DNA of 64,000 nucleotides from an uncultured Acidocella sp. GTDB lineage: Bacteria; Pseudomonadota; Alphaproteobacteria; Acetobacterales; Acetobacteraceae. This document shows, in pieces, positions 28,489 to 38,235 of the stretch. Positions within the stretch are counted from its first letter, which is position 1; each line of letters starts with the position of its first letter. The notes under the pieces are model-generated. The model saw only the letters and a program-made list of their open reading frames with translations. It was not told the origin of the DNA and did not search any database. The position numbers and the translations under genes are program-made. The stretch is from NCBI RefSeq assembly GCF_946222605.1, contig NZ_CAMIIE010000009.1, positions 17,568-81,567 on the forward strand, in the 5' to 3' direction.

Positions 28489-29055
28489 ATGAAGCAGCAG
28501 GCTAACCTCATCCGCGCCGGCCAGGTCATCGAGCACGATGGCGCGCGCTGGACCGTGCTGAAGCAGCAAATCATCACCCCCGGCAAAGGCGGCGCCTTCA
28601 TCCAGGTGGAAATGCGCAATCTCAAGACCGGCAACAAAACCAACGAACGCTGGCGCACCGCTGATACCGTCGAGCGCCTGACCACCGAAGACCGGGACTA
28701 TACCTACTCCTACACCGACGGCGACAACCTCGTGCTGATGGACCCCGAAACCTTCGAACAATTCATGGTCCCCACCGCCATCCTCGGCGATAGCGCCCCC
28801 TTCCTGCAGGATAACATGGCCGTCTCCGTCGCCCTCGTCGAAGGCGACCCGGTCGGTATCACCCTGCCGCCCCACGTCACCCTCGAAATCGTCGAGGCCG
28901 ACCCGGTCGTCAAAGGCCAAACCGCCTCCTCCTCCTACAAACCCGCGAAACTCTCCAACGGCGTGAAAACCCTCGTCCCCCCCTTCATCGAAGCCGGCGA
29001 ACGCGTCGTCGTGCGCACCGAAGACGGTAGCTACGTGGAACGCGCCAAGGGGTAA
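28489..29055 (+). CDS. efp: Elongation factor P
   Basis: A 188-residue three-domain EF-P that relieves ribosome stalling at polyproline stretches. It begins MKQQANLIRAGQVIEHDG. The tip loop ITPGKGGAFIQVEMRNLKTG carries the Lys that is modified in many bacteria (position about 35). The C-terminal domain has VEADPVVKGQTASSSYKPA and VPPFIEAGERVVVRTEDGSY. A 126-bp upstream in-frame extension does not resemble EF-P and is dropped. Proline-rich products nearby (the OmpA-like protein at 30130) are natural clients. Confidence 0.96.
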   Translation: MKQQANLIRAGQVIEHDGARWTVLKQQIITPGKGGAFIQVEMRNLKTGNKTNERWRTADTVERLTTEDRDYTYSYTDGDNLVLMDPETFEQFMVPTAILGDSAPFLQDNMAVSVALVEGDPVGITLPPHVTLEIVEADPVVKGQTASSSYKPAKLSNGVKTLVPPFIEAGERVVVRTEDGSYVERAKG

Positions 29056-29273
29056 GCAAGGCCAGGGGCTCCGCCCCTGGACCCCGCTGGGGCCTGAGGC
29101 CCCAGACCCCCATTAATTCAGGGTTCCGGGTGGGCGGGGTAACGCGCCGCCCGGACTTTTTCGTTTTATAAGACCAGTGCCGCGCGTTACCCCGCCCACC
29201 CGGAACCCTCAGCTAGTGGGGTCTGGGCCTCAGGCCCAGCGGGGGTGCAGGGGGCGGAGCCCCCTGGTCTTAC
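29053..29273. repeat. ~220-bp inverted-repeat (MITE-like) element between efp and the phosphatase
   Basis: Two ~85-bp arms are near-perfect reverse complements. The left arm (29053-29146) runs GTAAGC..CCAGGGGCTCCGCCCCTGG, then CCCCGCTGGGGCCTGAGGCC, then GGGTTCCGGGTGGGCGGGGT and AACGCG. The right arm (29182-29273) mirrors it and ends GGTCTTAC. The ~35-bp centre is AT-richer (ACTTTTTCGTTTTATAAG). The outer ends form inverted repeats of GTAAG(n)CCAGGGG type. No transposase is present. It starts at the efp stop codon, and its hairpins probably terminate that transcript. Confidence 0.8.
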
Positions 29274-29294
29274 TTTTCTCTAGGAGCCCTTCCC

Positions 29295-30122
29295 ATGATG
29301 CCACGTCTCTCGGCGCATATGACGGTGATGCACAACGCTGCGAACAAGGCGGCGAAGCGTTTATTGCGTGATTTCATGGAGGTTGAGAATCTCCAGGTTT
29401 CGGTGAAGGGGCCGGGCGATTTTGTCAGCCAGGCGGACATGCGCGCGGAGCAGACGCTGCGTGAGGAGCTGGAGAAGGCGCGTCCTGGGTATGCGTTTTT
29501 GATGGAGGAGAGCGGGGCGTCGGGCTCGGATAAATGGTCCTGGCGCTGGGTGGTTGATCCTTTGGATGGGACGACGAATTTCCTGCATGGGATTCCGCAT
29601 TGGGCGATTTCGATTGCGCTGGAGAAAAGATTGCCTGACGGTAATACGGAGATCGCCGCGGCGGTGGTGTATTGCCCGGTGAATGGCGAGATGTTCTGGG
29701 CCGAGAAGGGTGTGGGCGCGTATCTGAACGATAAGCGGCTGCGGGTTTCGGCGCGCCGGGAGCTGCATACGGCCTTGTTCGCGACGGGGATTCCGTTTGC
29801 CGCGACCTCGGCCAAGAACCGTCTGGCCTTCGCCCGCACGCTGGGGGCGTTGATGCCGGCGACGGCGGGTGTGCGCCGGTTTGGCTCGGCGGCGCTGGAC
29901 CTCGCCTGGGTCGCGGCCGGGCGGTATGACGGCTATTGGGAGATGGGCATCAAGCCGTGGGACATTGCGGCGGGCATGCTGATCGTGCGTGAGGCCGGCG
30001 GCTATGCGACCGATGGCGAGGGCAAGGATCTGGTGGATGACGTAGTGGTGGCGGCGAACCCGCATCTGCACGGCAAGCTGCTGGAGCTGGTGCAGGACGG
30101 GCTTTCCGCCAGGAAGGGTTAA
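29295..30122 (+). CDS. Inositol-1-monophosphatase family protein (SuhB-like)
   Basis: About 275 residues (ATG at 29295 or 29298, after TAGGAG). It has the metal-binding signatures MEESG near residue 72, VVDPLDGTTNFLHGIPHWAI near residue 90, and the C-terminal GIKPWDIAAGMLIVREAGG near residue 218, all intact. The family dephosphorylates inositol phosphates and related sugars, and SuhB also acts in rRNA transcription complexes. It leads a run of five rightward genes with gaps of 7 bp or overlaps. Confidence 0.9.
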   Translation: MMPRLSAHMTVMHNAANKAAKRLLRDFMEVENLQVSVKGPGDFVSQADMRAEQTLREELEKARPGYAFLMEESGASGSDKWSWRWVVDPLDGTTNFLHGIPHWAISIALEKRLPDGNTEIAAAVVYCPVNGEMFWAEKGVGAYLNDKRLRVSARRELHTALFATGIPFAATSAKNRLAFARTLGALMPATAGVRRFGSAALDLAWVAAGRYDGYWEMGIKPWDIAAGMLIVREAGGYATDGEGKDLVDDVVVAANPHLHGKLLELVQDGLSARKG

Positions 30123-30129
30123 GGCTAGT

Positions 30130-30765
30130 TTGCCAGACGTGAAGATTTCAGTCTGGCTGTGCGGCCTCCTCCTCGTTGCTCCGGCCTGCGCGCACGCGCA
30201 GGTCACGGTGAATCAAGCGGCTCTGCGGCAATTGCAGGGTCTGCCCGCGCCCGCGCCGGTGGAGGCCCCGGCGGCCAGGCCGGCGGTGGCGCGGCCGCAT
30301 AAGCTCTATAAGCGGCATATCGAAAAGCATCTGGCGGAAACACATGCGGCGGTGAAGCCGGTGCCGGTGGTGGCCAAGCCGGCCCCGGCGCCCAAACCGG
30401 CAATGCCGGCGCCGCAGCCGGTGGTGGCCAAGCCCGCTGTACCCCCTGCCCCGCCGAAACCGGCGATTCCCAGTCTGGCGACCCTCGATTTCGCGCCCGG
30501 CAGCGCGGCCTTGCCGGCGAATGCGCAGGCGGTGCTGAAGCCCTTCTGTGCGGCCAGCACGCCGGTGCCGGTGATCGCTCATGCGCCGCGCGATCCGAAC
30601 GATGCCTCGGGCGCGATGCGGCTTTCGCTCGCGCGGGCCTTTGCCATTCGTGATGCGTTGACCGCCTGCGGGGTGAGTGCGGCGAATGTGATCCCGCGCG
30701 CGGCGGGCCCGGCGAAGAGCGGGGACAGCAATCAGGCCGAGATCGGCGCGGGGGCGAAGCCATGA
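30130..30765 (+). CDS. OmpA-like periplasmic protein with proline-rich linker
   Basis: About 211 residues from a TTG at 30130, five bases after AAGG; a GTG at 30139 is the alternative. A signal peptide ends CAHA-Q near residue 23. Residues of about 35-115 are rich in Pro, Ala and Lys-Pro (APKPAMPAPQPVVAKPA), a likely extended linker across the periplasm. The C-terminal ~95 residues look like a short OmpA/MotB domain (LDFAPGSAALPANAQAVL, then RLSLARAFAIRDALTACGV). Its stop overlaps the MotA/TolQ-like gene, suggesting a joint envelope complex. Peptidoglycan binding is inferred from the domain resemblance. Confidence 0.7.
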   Translation: MPDVKISVWLCGLLLVAPACAHAQVTVNQAALRQLQGLPAPAPVEAPAARPAVARPHKLYKRHIEKHLAETHAAVKPVPVVAKPAPAPKPAMPAPQPVVAKPAVPPAPPKPAIPSLATLDFAPGSAALPANAQAVLKPFCAASTPVPVIAHAPRDPNDASGAMRLSLARAFAIRDALTACGVSAANVIPRAAGPAKSGDSNQAEIGAGAKP

Positions 30766-31904
30766 CCAGACCGACCAATTATCTGATCCGGATGATTTTG
30801 TTCTGCATCATCGTCTATGGCGGGGCGGCGGCACTCTCGCCGGTGTTGGCGCGGTTTTTCACCGCCAATCCGGTGATCAATTCGGTGATCCTGCTGGTCG
30901 AGATATTCGGCGTGTTCTGGAATATCCGCCAGGTGCAGCGGCTTTATCCGGAGGCGGCCTGGGTGGAGGCGTTCCGGCGCAACCGGCAGAGCCTGGTGGA
31001 GGCGCCGGCACCGACGCTGCTGGCGCCGATGGCGCGGATGCTGCAGGGGCGCGCGGATGGCGAGCGGCGGCTGACCCTCTCCGGCCAGTCGATGCGCACG
31101 ATCCTGGACGGGATTTCCACCCGGCTCGACGAATCCCGGGAATTGTCGCGCTACATCACCGGAGTGATGATCTTTCTTGGCCTGCTCGGCACCTTCTGGG
31201 GGCTGCTGCATACGGTGTCCTCCGTGGCCGAGGTGATCAACGGCATGAACCTGACCACCGGCGGCGACGTGAACGCGATGTTCGCGCAGCTGAAGGCCGG
31301 ACTGGCGAAGCCGCTGGCGGGGATGGGCACGGCCTTCTCGGCCTCGATGTTCGGCCTTTCAGGCGCGCTGATCCTGGGGTTTCTGGATCTCACCGCCGGC
31401 CAAGCGCAGAACCGGTTTTTCAATGAGCTGGAGGAGTGGCTGGCCTCGCTGACCAGGCTGGGCACGGGCATCCTTTCCGGCGATGGCGAGGGCAGCGTGC
31501 CGGGCTATGTGCAGGCGCTGCTGGAGCAGACGGCGGAGAATATGGACCAGCTGCAGCGCGTGCTGGCGCGCGGCGAGGAAAGCCGCGAGCAGGGCAACCA
31601 GGCGCTGCGGGCCCTGGGCGAGCGCATGGGGGATCTGGACGAGACGCTGCGGGTGCAGCAGCAGCTGATGGAGAAGCTGGCGCGCAACCAGCTCAGCCTC
31701 ACCCCGATCCTGACCAAGATGGCGGAGGGGCGGGAGAGCGCCACCGATCCGCTGCGCGCGCATCTGCGCAATATCGAGCTCCTGCTCAACCGCTTCATCA
31801 CCGAGACCGATCAGGGCCGGGCGCAGAGCCTGAGCGAATTGCGCGCCGATCTGCGGCTGCTGACCCGTACCCTGGCCAACCGGCTGGATGAGCCACGCGG
31901 ATGA
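30762..31904 (+). CDS. MotA/TolQ/ExbB-type proton channel protein
   Basis: A 380-residue membrane protein. Hydrophobic segments lie at about 8-30, 36-53, 128-150 and 185-212. The family core is VMIFLGLLGTFWGLLHTVSS and LAKPLAGMGTAFSASMFGLS. A charged helical C-terminal tail of about 150 residues (LEQTAENMDQLQRVLARGEE and on) suggests a cytoplasmic coiled coil. It overlaps the upstream OmpA-like and downstream MotB/OmpA-like genes by ATGA. Together they look like a proton-driven stator spanning the envelope. Generic databases may call it MotA or ExbB, but no flagellar or Ton genes are nearby. Confidence 0.82.
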   Translation: MTRPTNYLIRMILFCIIVYGGAAALSPVLARFFTANPVINSVILLVEIFGVFWNIRQVQRLYPEAAWVEAFRRNRQSLVEAPAPTLLAPMARMLQGRADGERRLTLSGQSMRTILDGISTRLDESRELSRYITGVMIFLGLLGTFWGLLHTVSSVAEVINGMNLTTGGDVNAMFAQLKAGLAKPLAGMGTAFSASMFGLSGALILGFLDLTAGQAQNRFFNELEEWLASLTRLGTGILSGDGEGSVPGYVQALLEQTAENMDQLQRVLARGEESREQGNQALRALGERMGDLDETLRVQQQLMEKLARNQLSLTPILTKMAEGRESATDPLRAHLRNIELLLNRFITETDQGRAQSLSELRADLRLLTRTLANRLDEPRG

Positions 31905-33007
31905 GCCGGCGGCGCGGCGGCGGCAATAACGGGCTGGAGGCCTGGCCGGGCTATGTGGATGCGCTCTCCACCCTGCTCATGGTCACCATCTTCGTGCTGC
32001 TGGTATTCGTGCTGGCGGAGGCGTTTCTCTCCTCCGCGCTGACCGGCTCGGACAATACGATCAGCCGGCTGAAGGAACAGATCGCCGAGCTGACGCAGAG
32101 CCTGTCGATGGAGACGGCGAAGGACACCACGCTCGCCCAAGAGCTGGCGGCGCTGAATGCGCAGCTGGCGGCGGCACAGAGCGCCAATGCGGCGCTCAGC
32201 CAGCAGGCGACCCAGGATAAGAGCACGATTTCCGGGCTGCAAAGCGCTGAGGGGGCGTTGCAGGCGCAGCTCTCGGACGCGCAGGCGCAGCTGGCGGCGG
32301 CGAGCGGGCGGCTGGCCAGCCTGCAGGGCGGCGGCGATACCGCCGCCAAGCTCGCGGATGCGCAAAAGCTGAACAAGCAGGATGAGGCGCAGATCGCGCT
32401 GCTGAACCAGCAGATGGCGGCGCTGCGCGCCCAACTTGCGGCGCTGCAGCAGGCGCTGGACGCGGCCCAGGCGGCGGATGCCAAGGACAAGGTGCAGATC
32501 ACCGATCTCGGCAAGCAGCTGAACGAGGCGCTGGCCCGCAAGGTGGAGGAGCTGCAGCAATATCAGAGCGTGTTCTTCAAGACGCTGAGCCAGAGTTTGC
32601 AGGGCGAGAAGAACATCAAGGTGGTCGGCGACCGCTTCGTGTTCGAGAGCGACGTGCTGTTTCCAGTGGATGAGGCGACAATCACCCCGGCCGGCAAGGC
32701 GGAGATCGCGCAGGTGGCGAATGCGGTGAAGAAGATCGCCACGAAGATCCCGGATAATGTGAACTGGGTGCTCTCGGTGGATGGCTATGCGGATGCGCAG
32801 CCGATCAAAGGCGGGCCGTATAAATCCAACTTTGACCTCTCGGCGGCGCGGGCGCTGGCGGTGCTGGATCTGCTGATCGCGGACGGGGTGCCGGCGAACC
32901 GGCTGGTGACCTCGGGCATGGGCGCCAACAACCCCATCGCCACCGGCAACACGCCGGCGGATTACGCGCAGAACCGGCGGATCGAATTCCGGCTGACCAC
33001 GCCCTGA
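31901..33007 (+). CDS. MotB/OmpA-like protein with long coiled coil
   Basis: A 368-residue protein. A short basic N-terminus precedes one membrane helix (VDALSTLLMVTIFVLLVFVL, residues about 19-38) with an Asp at position 20, where MotB has its proton-carrying Asp. Residues of about 50-225 form an Ala/Gln/Leu-rich coiled coil (many AQL and LAA repeats). The C-terminal ~135 residues are an OmpA domain (FVFESDVLFPVDEATITPAG, VDGYADAQPI, NFDLSAARALAVLDLLI, QNRRIEFRL) that would bind peptidoglycan. It is coupled to the MotA/TolQ-like gene upstream. The coiled coil is much longer than in MotB. Confidence 0.85.
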   Translation: MSRRRGGGNNGLEAWPGYVDALSTLLMVTIFVLLVFVLAEAFLSSALTGSDNTISRLKEQIAELTQSLSMETAKDTTLAQELAALNAQLAAAQSANAALSQQATQDKSTISGLQSAEGALQAQLSDAQAQLAAASGRLASLQGGGDTAAKLADAQKLNKQDEAQIALLNQQMAALRAQLAALQQALDAAQAADAKDKVQITDLGKQLNEALARKVEELQQYQSVFFKTLSQSLQGEKNIKVVGDRFVFESDVLFPVDEATITPAGKAEIAQVANAVKKIATKIPDNVNWVLSVDGYADAQPIKGGPYKSNFDLSAARALAVLDLLIADGVPANRLVTSGMGANNPIATGNTPADYAQNRRIEFRLTTP

Positions 33008-33552
33008 TGGAACTGGCGGCGCGCAAGGCGGCGTTGCGGGCGGAGCTTTTGGGGCTGCGCGCGGCGCAGGACCCAGCGCTGGGGGCAGCGCTTTGCGCGC
33101 ATGTGCTGGCGAGCGGGATCATCCCGCCGGATGCGGTGGTCGGCGGGTTTATGCCGATGCGCGGCGAGATCGATATCCTGCCATTGCTGCACGCGCTGGC
33201 GGCGCGCGGCCAGGCGCTGGCGCTGCCGGAAACGCTGGCTTTGGGGCAGCCCTTGGTGTTTCGCGCCTGGACGCCGGGGGCGAAGATGCTGCCGGGGCGG
33301 TTTCGCACCTCCTACCCTGACGCGGCCGAGACTGTGCCGGATTTTCTGCTGATCCCGCTGCTGGGCTTCGATGCCCGGGGACACCGGCTGGGCTATGGCG
33401 GCGGCTATTATGACCGGACCTTGGCGGCATTGCCGGGAGCATTCCGGCTCGGCTGCGCCTATGCGATGCAGGAAGTCTCGATGCTGCCGGTGGAGGCGAC
33501 GGATTTGCCGCTGCATGCCGTCGCGACCGAGGCCGAACTCAGAAACTTCTAG
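33007..33552 (+). CDS. 5-Formyltetrahydrofolate cyclo-ligase
   Basis: A 181-residue MTHFS-family enzyme that converts 5-formyl-THF to 5,10-methenyl-THF using ATP. It shows RKAALRAELLGLR at the N-terminus, GFMPMRGEIDILPLL near residue 47, and the hallmark PLLGFDARGHRLGYGGGYYD near residues 117-136. The ATG overlaps the upstream stop by one base (TGATG). Its place at the end of the stator-like operon looks like co-transcription rather than shared function. Confidence 0.93.
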   Translation: MELAARKAALRAELLGLRAAQDPALGAALCAHVLASGIIPPDAVVGGFMPMRGEIDILPLLHALAARGQALALPETLALGQPLVFRAWTPGAKMLPGRFRTSYPDAAETVPDFLLIPLLGFDARGHRLGYGGGYYDRTLAALPGAFRLGCAYAMQEVSMLPVEATDLPLHAVATEAELRNF

Positions 33553-33654
33553 AGCAATATGTGTTTAGGTTGACGCGGTATCGTCAAGATAAACACATGA
33601 AATTGCTCGCCAAAACGAAAGCTAGAGCGTTCAGCTAAAAGCTGAAGGCTCTAG
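33549..33654. repeat. Dispersed palindromic repeat, full copy
   Basis: It reads CTAGAGCAATATGTGTTTAG, TTGACG-CGGTAT-CGTCAA, ATAAACACATGAAATTGCTC, GCCAAAACGAAAG, then the TAGAGC hairpin (TAGAGCGTTCAGCT / AGCTGAAGGCTCTA, one mismatch, loop AAA). It lies between two convergent genes and overlaps both stop codons. Confidence 0.82.
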
Positions 33655-34031
33655 CCCTGAACATCTGCGGGCGTCTGCCCGTTCGGGGTCTTCCCGCCGG
33701 GGGTCAGATGGTCGATAATGCCCGGCAAATGCTGGGCGAGCATGGCGCTGACCTGGCTGGTGTCGATGCCATATTTATCCGCCAGCCCCTGCAGCACCGG
33801 CTGACCCAGCACGCGCTGGATGCTGTCCTGGTCCAGCGGCAAATTTTGCCCATCGCCGACCCAGGAGGCGACATGCGCGCCAAAGCCAGTCTGGGCGAAG
33901 CGGTCGACCAGACCGTCAACGCCGTCGATCCCGTGCTGGGAGAGTTCATTCATCAGCGGGCCGGCGATCTGGTTGCTCTGCAGGGATTGAAACTCGGTGA
34001 ACAGGCCGGAGAGGTTTCCGAACAGCGACAT
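33651..34031 (-). CDS. YidB-family (DUF937) protein
   Basis: A 126-residue protein with SLFGNLSGLFTEFQ at the N-terminus, GVDGLVDRFAQTGFGAHVAS, WVGDGQNLPLDQDSIQRVLG, and VSAMLAQHLPGIIDHLTPGG, the usual DUF937/YidB pattern. The function is unknown. It has a clear AAAGGAG ribosome site. Its stop lies inside the palindromic repeat. Confidence 0.88.
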   Translation of the reverse strand: MSLFGNLSGLFTEFQSLQSNQIAGPLMNELSQHGIDGVDGLVDRFAQTGFGAHVASWVGDGQNLPLDQDSIQRVLGQPVLQGLADKYGIDTSQVSAMLAQHLPGIIDHLTPGGKTPNGQTPADVQG

Positions 34032-34208
34032 GGCGGGCTCCTTTTGAACAGGGCCCCAGCCTAGCCCGGGTGCCGGAAAAAAGCATCCCGCATGCGCAAC
34101 GGATTCACCGAACCGCCATATTCATGAGACATTGCAAAGGTTTTTCCGCTTGCGGCCAGGGGGGCGCGCGCCCAGCTTCAGGGGACAGCAACCGAAAAGG
34201 AGCCCGAA

Positions 34209-34499
34209 ATGTCCAAATTGCTCGGTCAGGAGGCGCTGAACAGCCTGCCTGCGAAATGGGCGCTGGCGCAGGATGGCAAATCCATCACCCAGGCCTTCAC
34301 ATTCAAGAGCTTCGCCGAGGCCTTCTCGTTCATGACGCATGTGGCGTTGCTGGCGGAAAAGGCGGACCATCACCCGGATTGGTCGAACAGCTATAACAAG
34401 GTGACGATCAGCCTGAGCAGCCATGATGCGGGCGGGGTGACGCAGAAGGATATCGAGCTGGCGAAGGCGATCAGCGATTTCGTCTGGTTGCCGCAGTAA
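34209..34499 (+). CDS. phhB: 4a-Hydroxytetrahydrobiopterin dehydratase
   Basis: A 96-residue pterin-4a-carbinolamine dehydratase. The active-site region is [20 protein letters not shown] (conserved His-His and Trp), followed by [20 protein letters not shown]. It recycles the pterin cofactor of aromatic amino-acid hydroxylases; none is encoded in the window. AAAAGGAG precedes the ATG. It is a single-gene unit converging on the protease gene. Confidence 0.93.
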   Translation: MSKLLGQEALNSLPAKWALAQDGKSITQAFTFKSFAEAFSFMTHVALLAEKADHHPDWSNSYNKVTISLSSHDAGGVTQKDIELAKAISDFVWLPQ

Positions 34500-34555
34500 C
34501 AGCTTGAACGAGATGGGGAGCGTTTTTGCCCCCCTCCTCGAAAACTTTTGTGACT

Positions 34556-36010
<1,455 letters not shown>

Positions 36011-36074
36011 GCCGCCAAGAGTGGCGGCGGCGGACGATCTTCGCAAGAGGGGCGACAGCGACTATCTCTAGGGC

Positions 36075-37079
36075 ATGACCGAAGCAGAGATTCGCGCGGC
36101 CCTCGCGCTCTTCAAAATCGAGCACCGCATCGACGGTGTGCATGTTCAGGACGGGCTGGTGAAGGTGAGCTTGCGCGCCGCCCGCGAGGAAGCGGCGGGG
36201 CTGGAAGGGCTGCGCCGCGAGATCGAGGCCAGGCTGAAAGGGCTGAAGGGGGTGAAATCCGCGACCGTGGTGCTCACCGCGCATGCGGCCCCTGCCCCGG
36301 CTCCCGCCGCCGAGCCGCCTGTGCTGCCGGAGGTGAAGCATGTGGTGGCCGTGGCCTCCGGCAAAGGCGGGGTCGGCAAATCCACCGTCGCGGTCAATCT
36401 GGCGGTTTCGCTGGCCCAGCGCGGGCTGAAGGTGGGGCTGCTGGATGCTGATATTTACGGCCCCTCCTTGCCGAAAATGCTGGGGCTGGCGACCAAGCCG
36501 CCGGTGCGTGACGGGCGGATCCAGACACTGCAAGCCTGGGGGGTGAAGTCGATGTCGATCGGCTATTTGGTGCCCGAGGACAAGGCGATGATCTGGCGCG
36601 GCCCGATGGTGATGGGCGCGCTGAACCAGATGCTGGGCCAGGTGGAGTGGGGCGCTTTGGATATTCTGGTGGTCGACATGCCGCCCGGCACCGGCGACGC
36701 ACAGCTGACTTTGGCGCAGAAGGCCAAGCCCTCGGGCGCGGTGATCGTCTCCACCCCGCAGGATCTGGCGCTGCTGGATGCGCGGCGCGGCGTGCAGATG
36801 TTCGAGCAGGTCGGCATCAAGGTGCTGGGCGTGGTGGAGAATATGTCCTTCTTCTGCTGCCCGTCCTGCGGGCATCGGGCGGAGATTTTCGGCCATGGCG
36901 GGGCGGAGCGCGAGGCGGAGCGGATCGGCGTGCCGTTCCTTGGCGAGATTCCGTTGGAGATCGCGGTGCGCGAGGCGGGCGACGAGGGCAAGCCGGTGGT
37001 GGCCTCGGATGAGAACGGCAAGGTGGCCGGGGCGTTCCGGCAGCTGGCGGCCAGCGTGAGCAAGGCGCTGGGGCTGTAA
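36075..37079 (+). CDS. Mrp/ApbC family Fe-S carrier ATPase
   Basis: A 334-residue P-loop ATPase. The N-terminal DUF59/MIP18-like domain (about 1-80) is followed by a deviant Walker A, VASGKGGVGKSTVAVNLA, near residue 93. Then come LLDADIYGPSLPKMLG, WGALDILVVDMPPGTGDAQL, TPQDLALLDARRGVQMF, and the cluster-binding CPSCG near residue 256. It loads Fe-S clusters on target proteins. It is followed 1 bp later by holC. Confidence 0.93.
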   Translation: MTEAEIRAALALFKIEHRIDGVHVQDGLVKVSLRAAREEAAGLEGLRREIEARLKGLKGVKSATVVLTAHAAPAPAPAAEPPVLPEVKHVVAVASGKGGVGKSTVAVNLAVSLAQRGLKVGLLDADIYGPSLPKMLGLATKPPVRDGRIQTLQAWGVKSMSIGYLVPEDKAMIWRGPMVMGALNQMLGQVEWGALDILVVDMPPGTGDAQLTLAQKAKPSGAVIVSTPQDLALLDARRGVQMFEQVGIKVLGVVENMSFFCCPSCGHRAEIFGHGGAEREAERIGVPFLGEIPLEIAVREAGDEGKPVVASDENGKVAGAFRQLAASVSKALGL

Positions 37080-37080
37080 C

Positions 37081-37524
37081 TTGGCCGAGATCGGCTTCTA
37101 TCACCTCACCCGTACGGGGTTGGCCCAGGCGCTGCCGGCGCTGCTCGGGCGCACGCTGGCAGCGGGCGAGAAGGCCCTGGTGGCCTGTCCGGATGAGACG
37201 ATGATGGCGGCGCTGGATGATGCGCTCTGGCAGGCGCAGAACCCTGACTGGCTGCCGCATGGTACCGCGCAGTCACCCTACCCGGAGCTGCAGCCGATCT
37301 TCCTGACCACGCAGATGCAGAACCCGGCCGGGGCGCGGTTTCTGTTTCGCGTCGGCGGGGTGGAAGCGCCGGTGGAGGGGTTTGTCCGGGCGTTCGATCT
37401 GTTCGATGGCAATGACGAGGCACAGGTGCTGGCCGCGCGTGCCCGCTGGAAGGCGGAGAAGGCGGCGGGGCATGCGCTGGCCTACTGGAAACAGGAAGAT
37501 AGTGGCTGGGTGAAAGCCGGGTAA
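37081..37524 (+). CDS. holC: DNA polymerase III chi subunit
   Basis: A 147-residue HolC. It begins with a TTG at 37081 and reads MAEIGFYHLTRTGLAQALPA, then GEKALVACPDETMMAALDDA, SWLPHG-type region (PDWLPHGTA), and RAFDLFDGNDEAQVLAARAR. Chi links the clamp loader to SSB. It starts one base after the Mrp stop and ends at a hairpin terminator facing the ferritin-like gene. Confidence 0.88.
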   Translation: MAEIGFYHLTRTGLAQALPALLGRTLAAGEKALVACPDETMMAALDDALWQAQNPDWLPHGTAQSPYPELQPIFLTTQMQNPAGARFLFRVGGVEAPVEGFVRAFDLFDGNDEAQVLAARARWKAEKAAGHALAYWKQEDSGWVKAG

Positions 37525-37528
37525 GTCG

Positions 37529-37554
37529 TGGGAGCTTTTTGAAAAAAGCTCCCA
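37529..37554. terminator. Bidirectional hairpin between holC and the ferritin-like gene
   Basis: The stem is TGGGAGCTTTTT / AAAAAAGCTCCCA, followed by CCCCAAAACTTTGGGG. It lies between convergent genes, so both transcripts could end here. Confidence 0.7.
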
Positions 37555-37573
37555 CACCCCAAAACTTTGGGGC

Positions 37574-38146
37574 TTACTCCTTCACGACGGGCCGGACATC
37601 GCCGTCTTCCAGCAGATCCAGCATGTCGGTGGCGTGGTCTTCTTCATCCGCCAGTATCTCTTCCAGCATCGAACGGGTGGACGGATCGCCCGCCTCGCTG
37701 AAATATTTGATCAGATCACGATAATGCTCGATCGCCACGCGTTCGGCGACGAGATTGCCCTTCACCATCTCGGTCAACGTCTCGGCATGGCCATATTCCG
37801 TGGCCGAGCGCGAGGCCAGGCCCTCGGGATTGAAATTCGGCGTGCCGCCGAGCTGGTCGATCCGCTCGGCGATGCGCTCCATATGCTCACGCTCCTCCGC
37901 CGCATGCTCCGCGAATTCCTCGCCGACGCTCTTGGAGGTAATGCCGGAAACGGAGATCGAGTTCATCGTGTAGCGCAGCACACAGACGATCTCCGTCGCC
38001 AGCGCGCCCTGCAGAAGTTCGATGGCGCGCGCGGGGTTTTTGTAATCCGGCGTCACCGCGCCATCCGCGATGGATTGCTGCGCCTGGGCGCGCAGCACGT
38101 TCATGTCGCGCAGGAAATAATTGCCGCTCTCTTGGGTCTTGGCCAT
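37574..38146 (-). CDS. Ferritin-like / bacterioferritin-type protein
   Basis: A 190-residue four-helix protein. The di-iron ligand pattern is visible: ATEIVCVLRY near residue 51, EEFAEHAAEEREHMERIAER near 77 (ExxH), VAERVAIEHYRDLIKYF near 135, and ILADEEDHATDMLDLLE near 163 (ExxH). It probably stores or detoxifies iron. A GGAG ribosome site precedes the ATG. It differs from classic Bfr in its longer N-terminal extension (about 35 residues) and belongs to the Dps-like ferritin-domain group. Confidence 0.85.
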   Translation of the reverse strand: MAKTQESGNYFLRDMNVLRAQAQQSIADGAVTPDYKNPARAIELLQGALATEIVCVLRYTMNSISVSGITSKSVGEEFAEHAAEEREHMERIAERIDQLGGTPNFNPEGLASRSATEYGHAETLTEMVKGNLVAERVAIEHYRDLIKYFSEAGDPSTRSMLEEILADEEDHATDMLDLLEDGDVRPVVKE

Positions 38147-38235
38147 AATTGATCTCCGAAACTATCGGACATCCACTTGGCCCTGACCCTGCCCGGATGA
38201 AACCAGCGCAATGTGACGGGCGGCTTGAAACCTGT

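Noticed and set aside
30762..33007. Zorya-type phage defence (ZorA/ZorB)
   Set aside because: The MotA-like tail and MotB-like pair invite comparison, but no ZorC/D/E nuclease or helicase follows. Neighbours are housekeeping genes, and a third OmpA-like protein is present instead.
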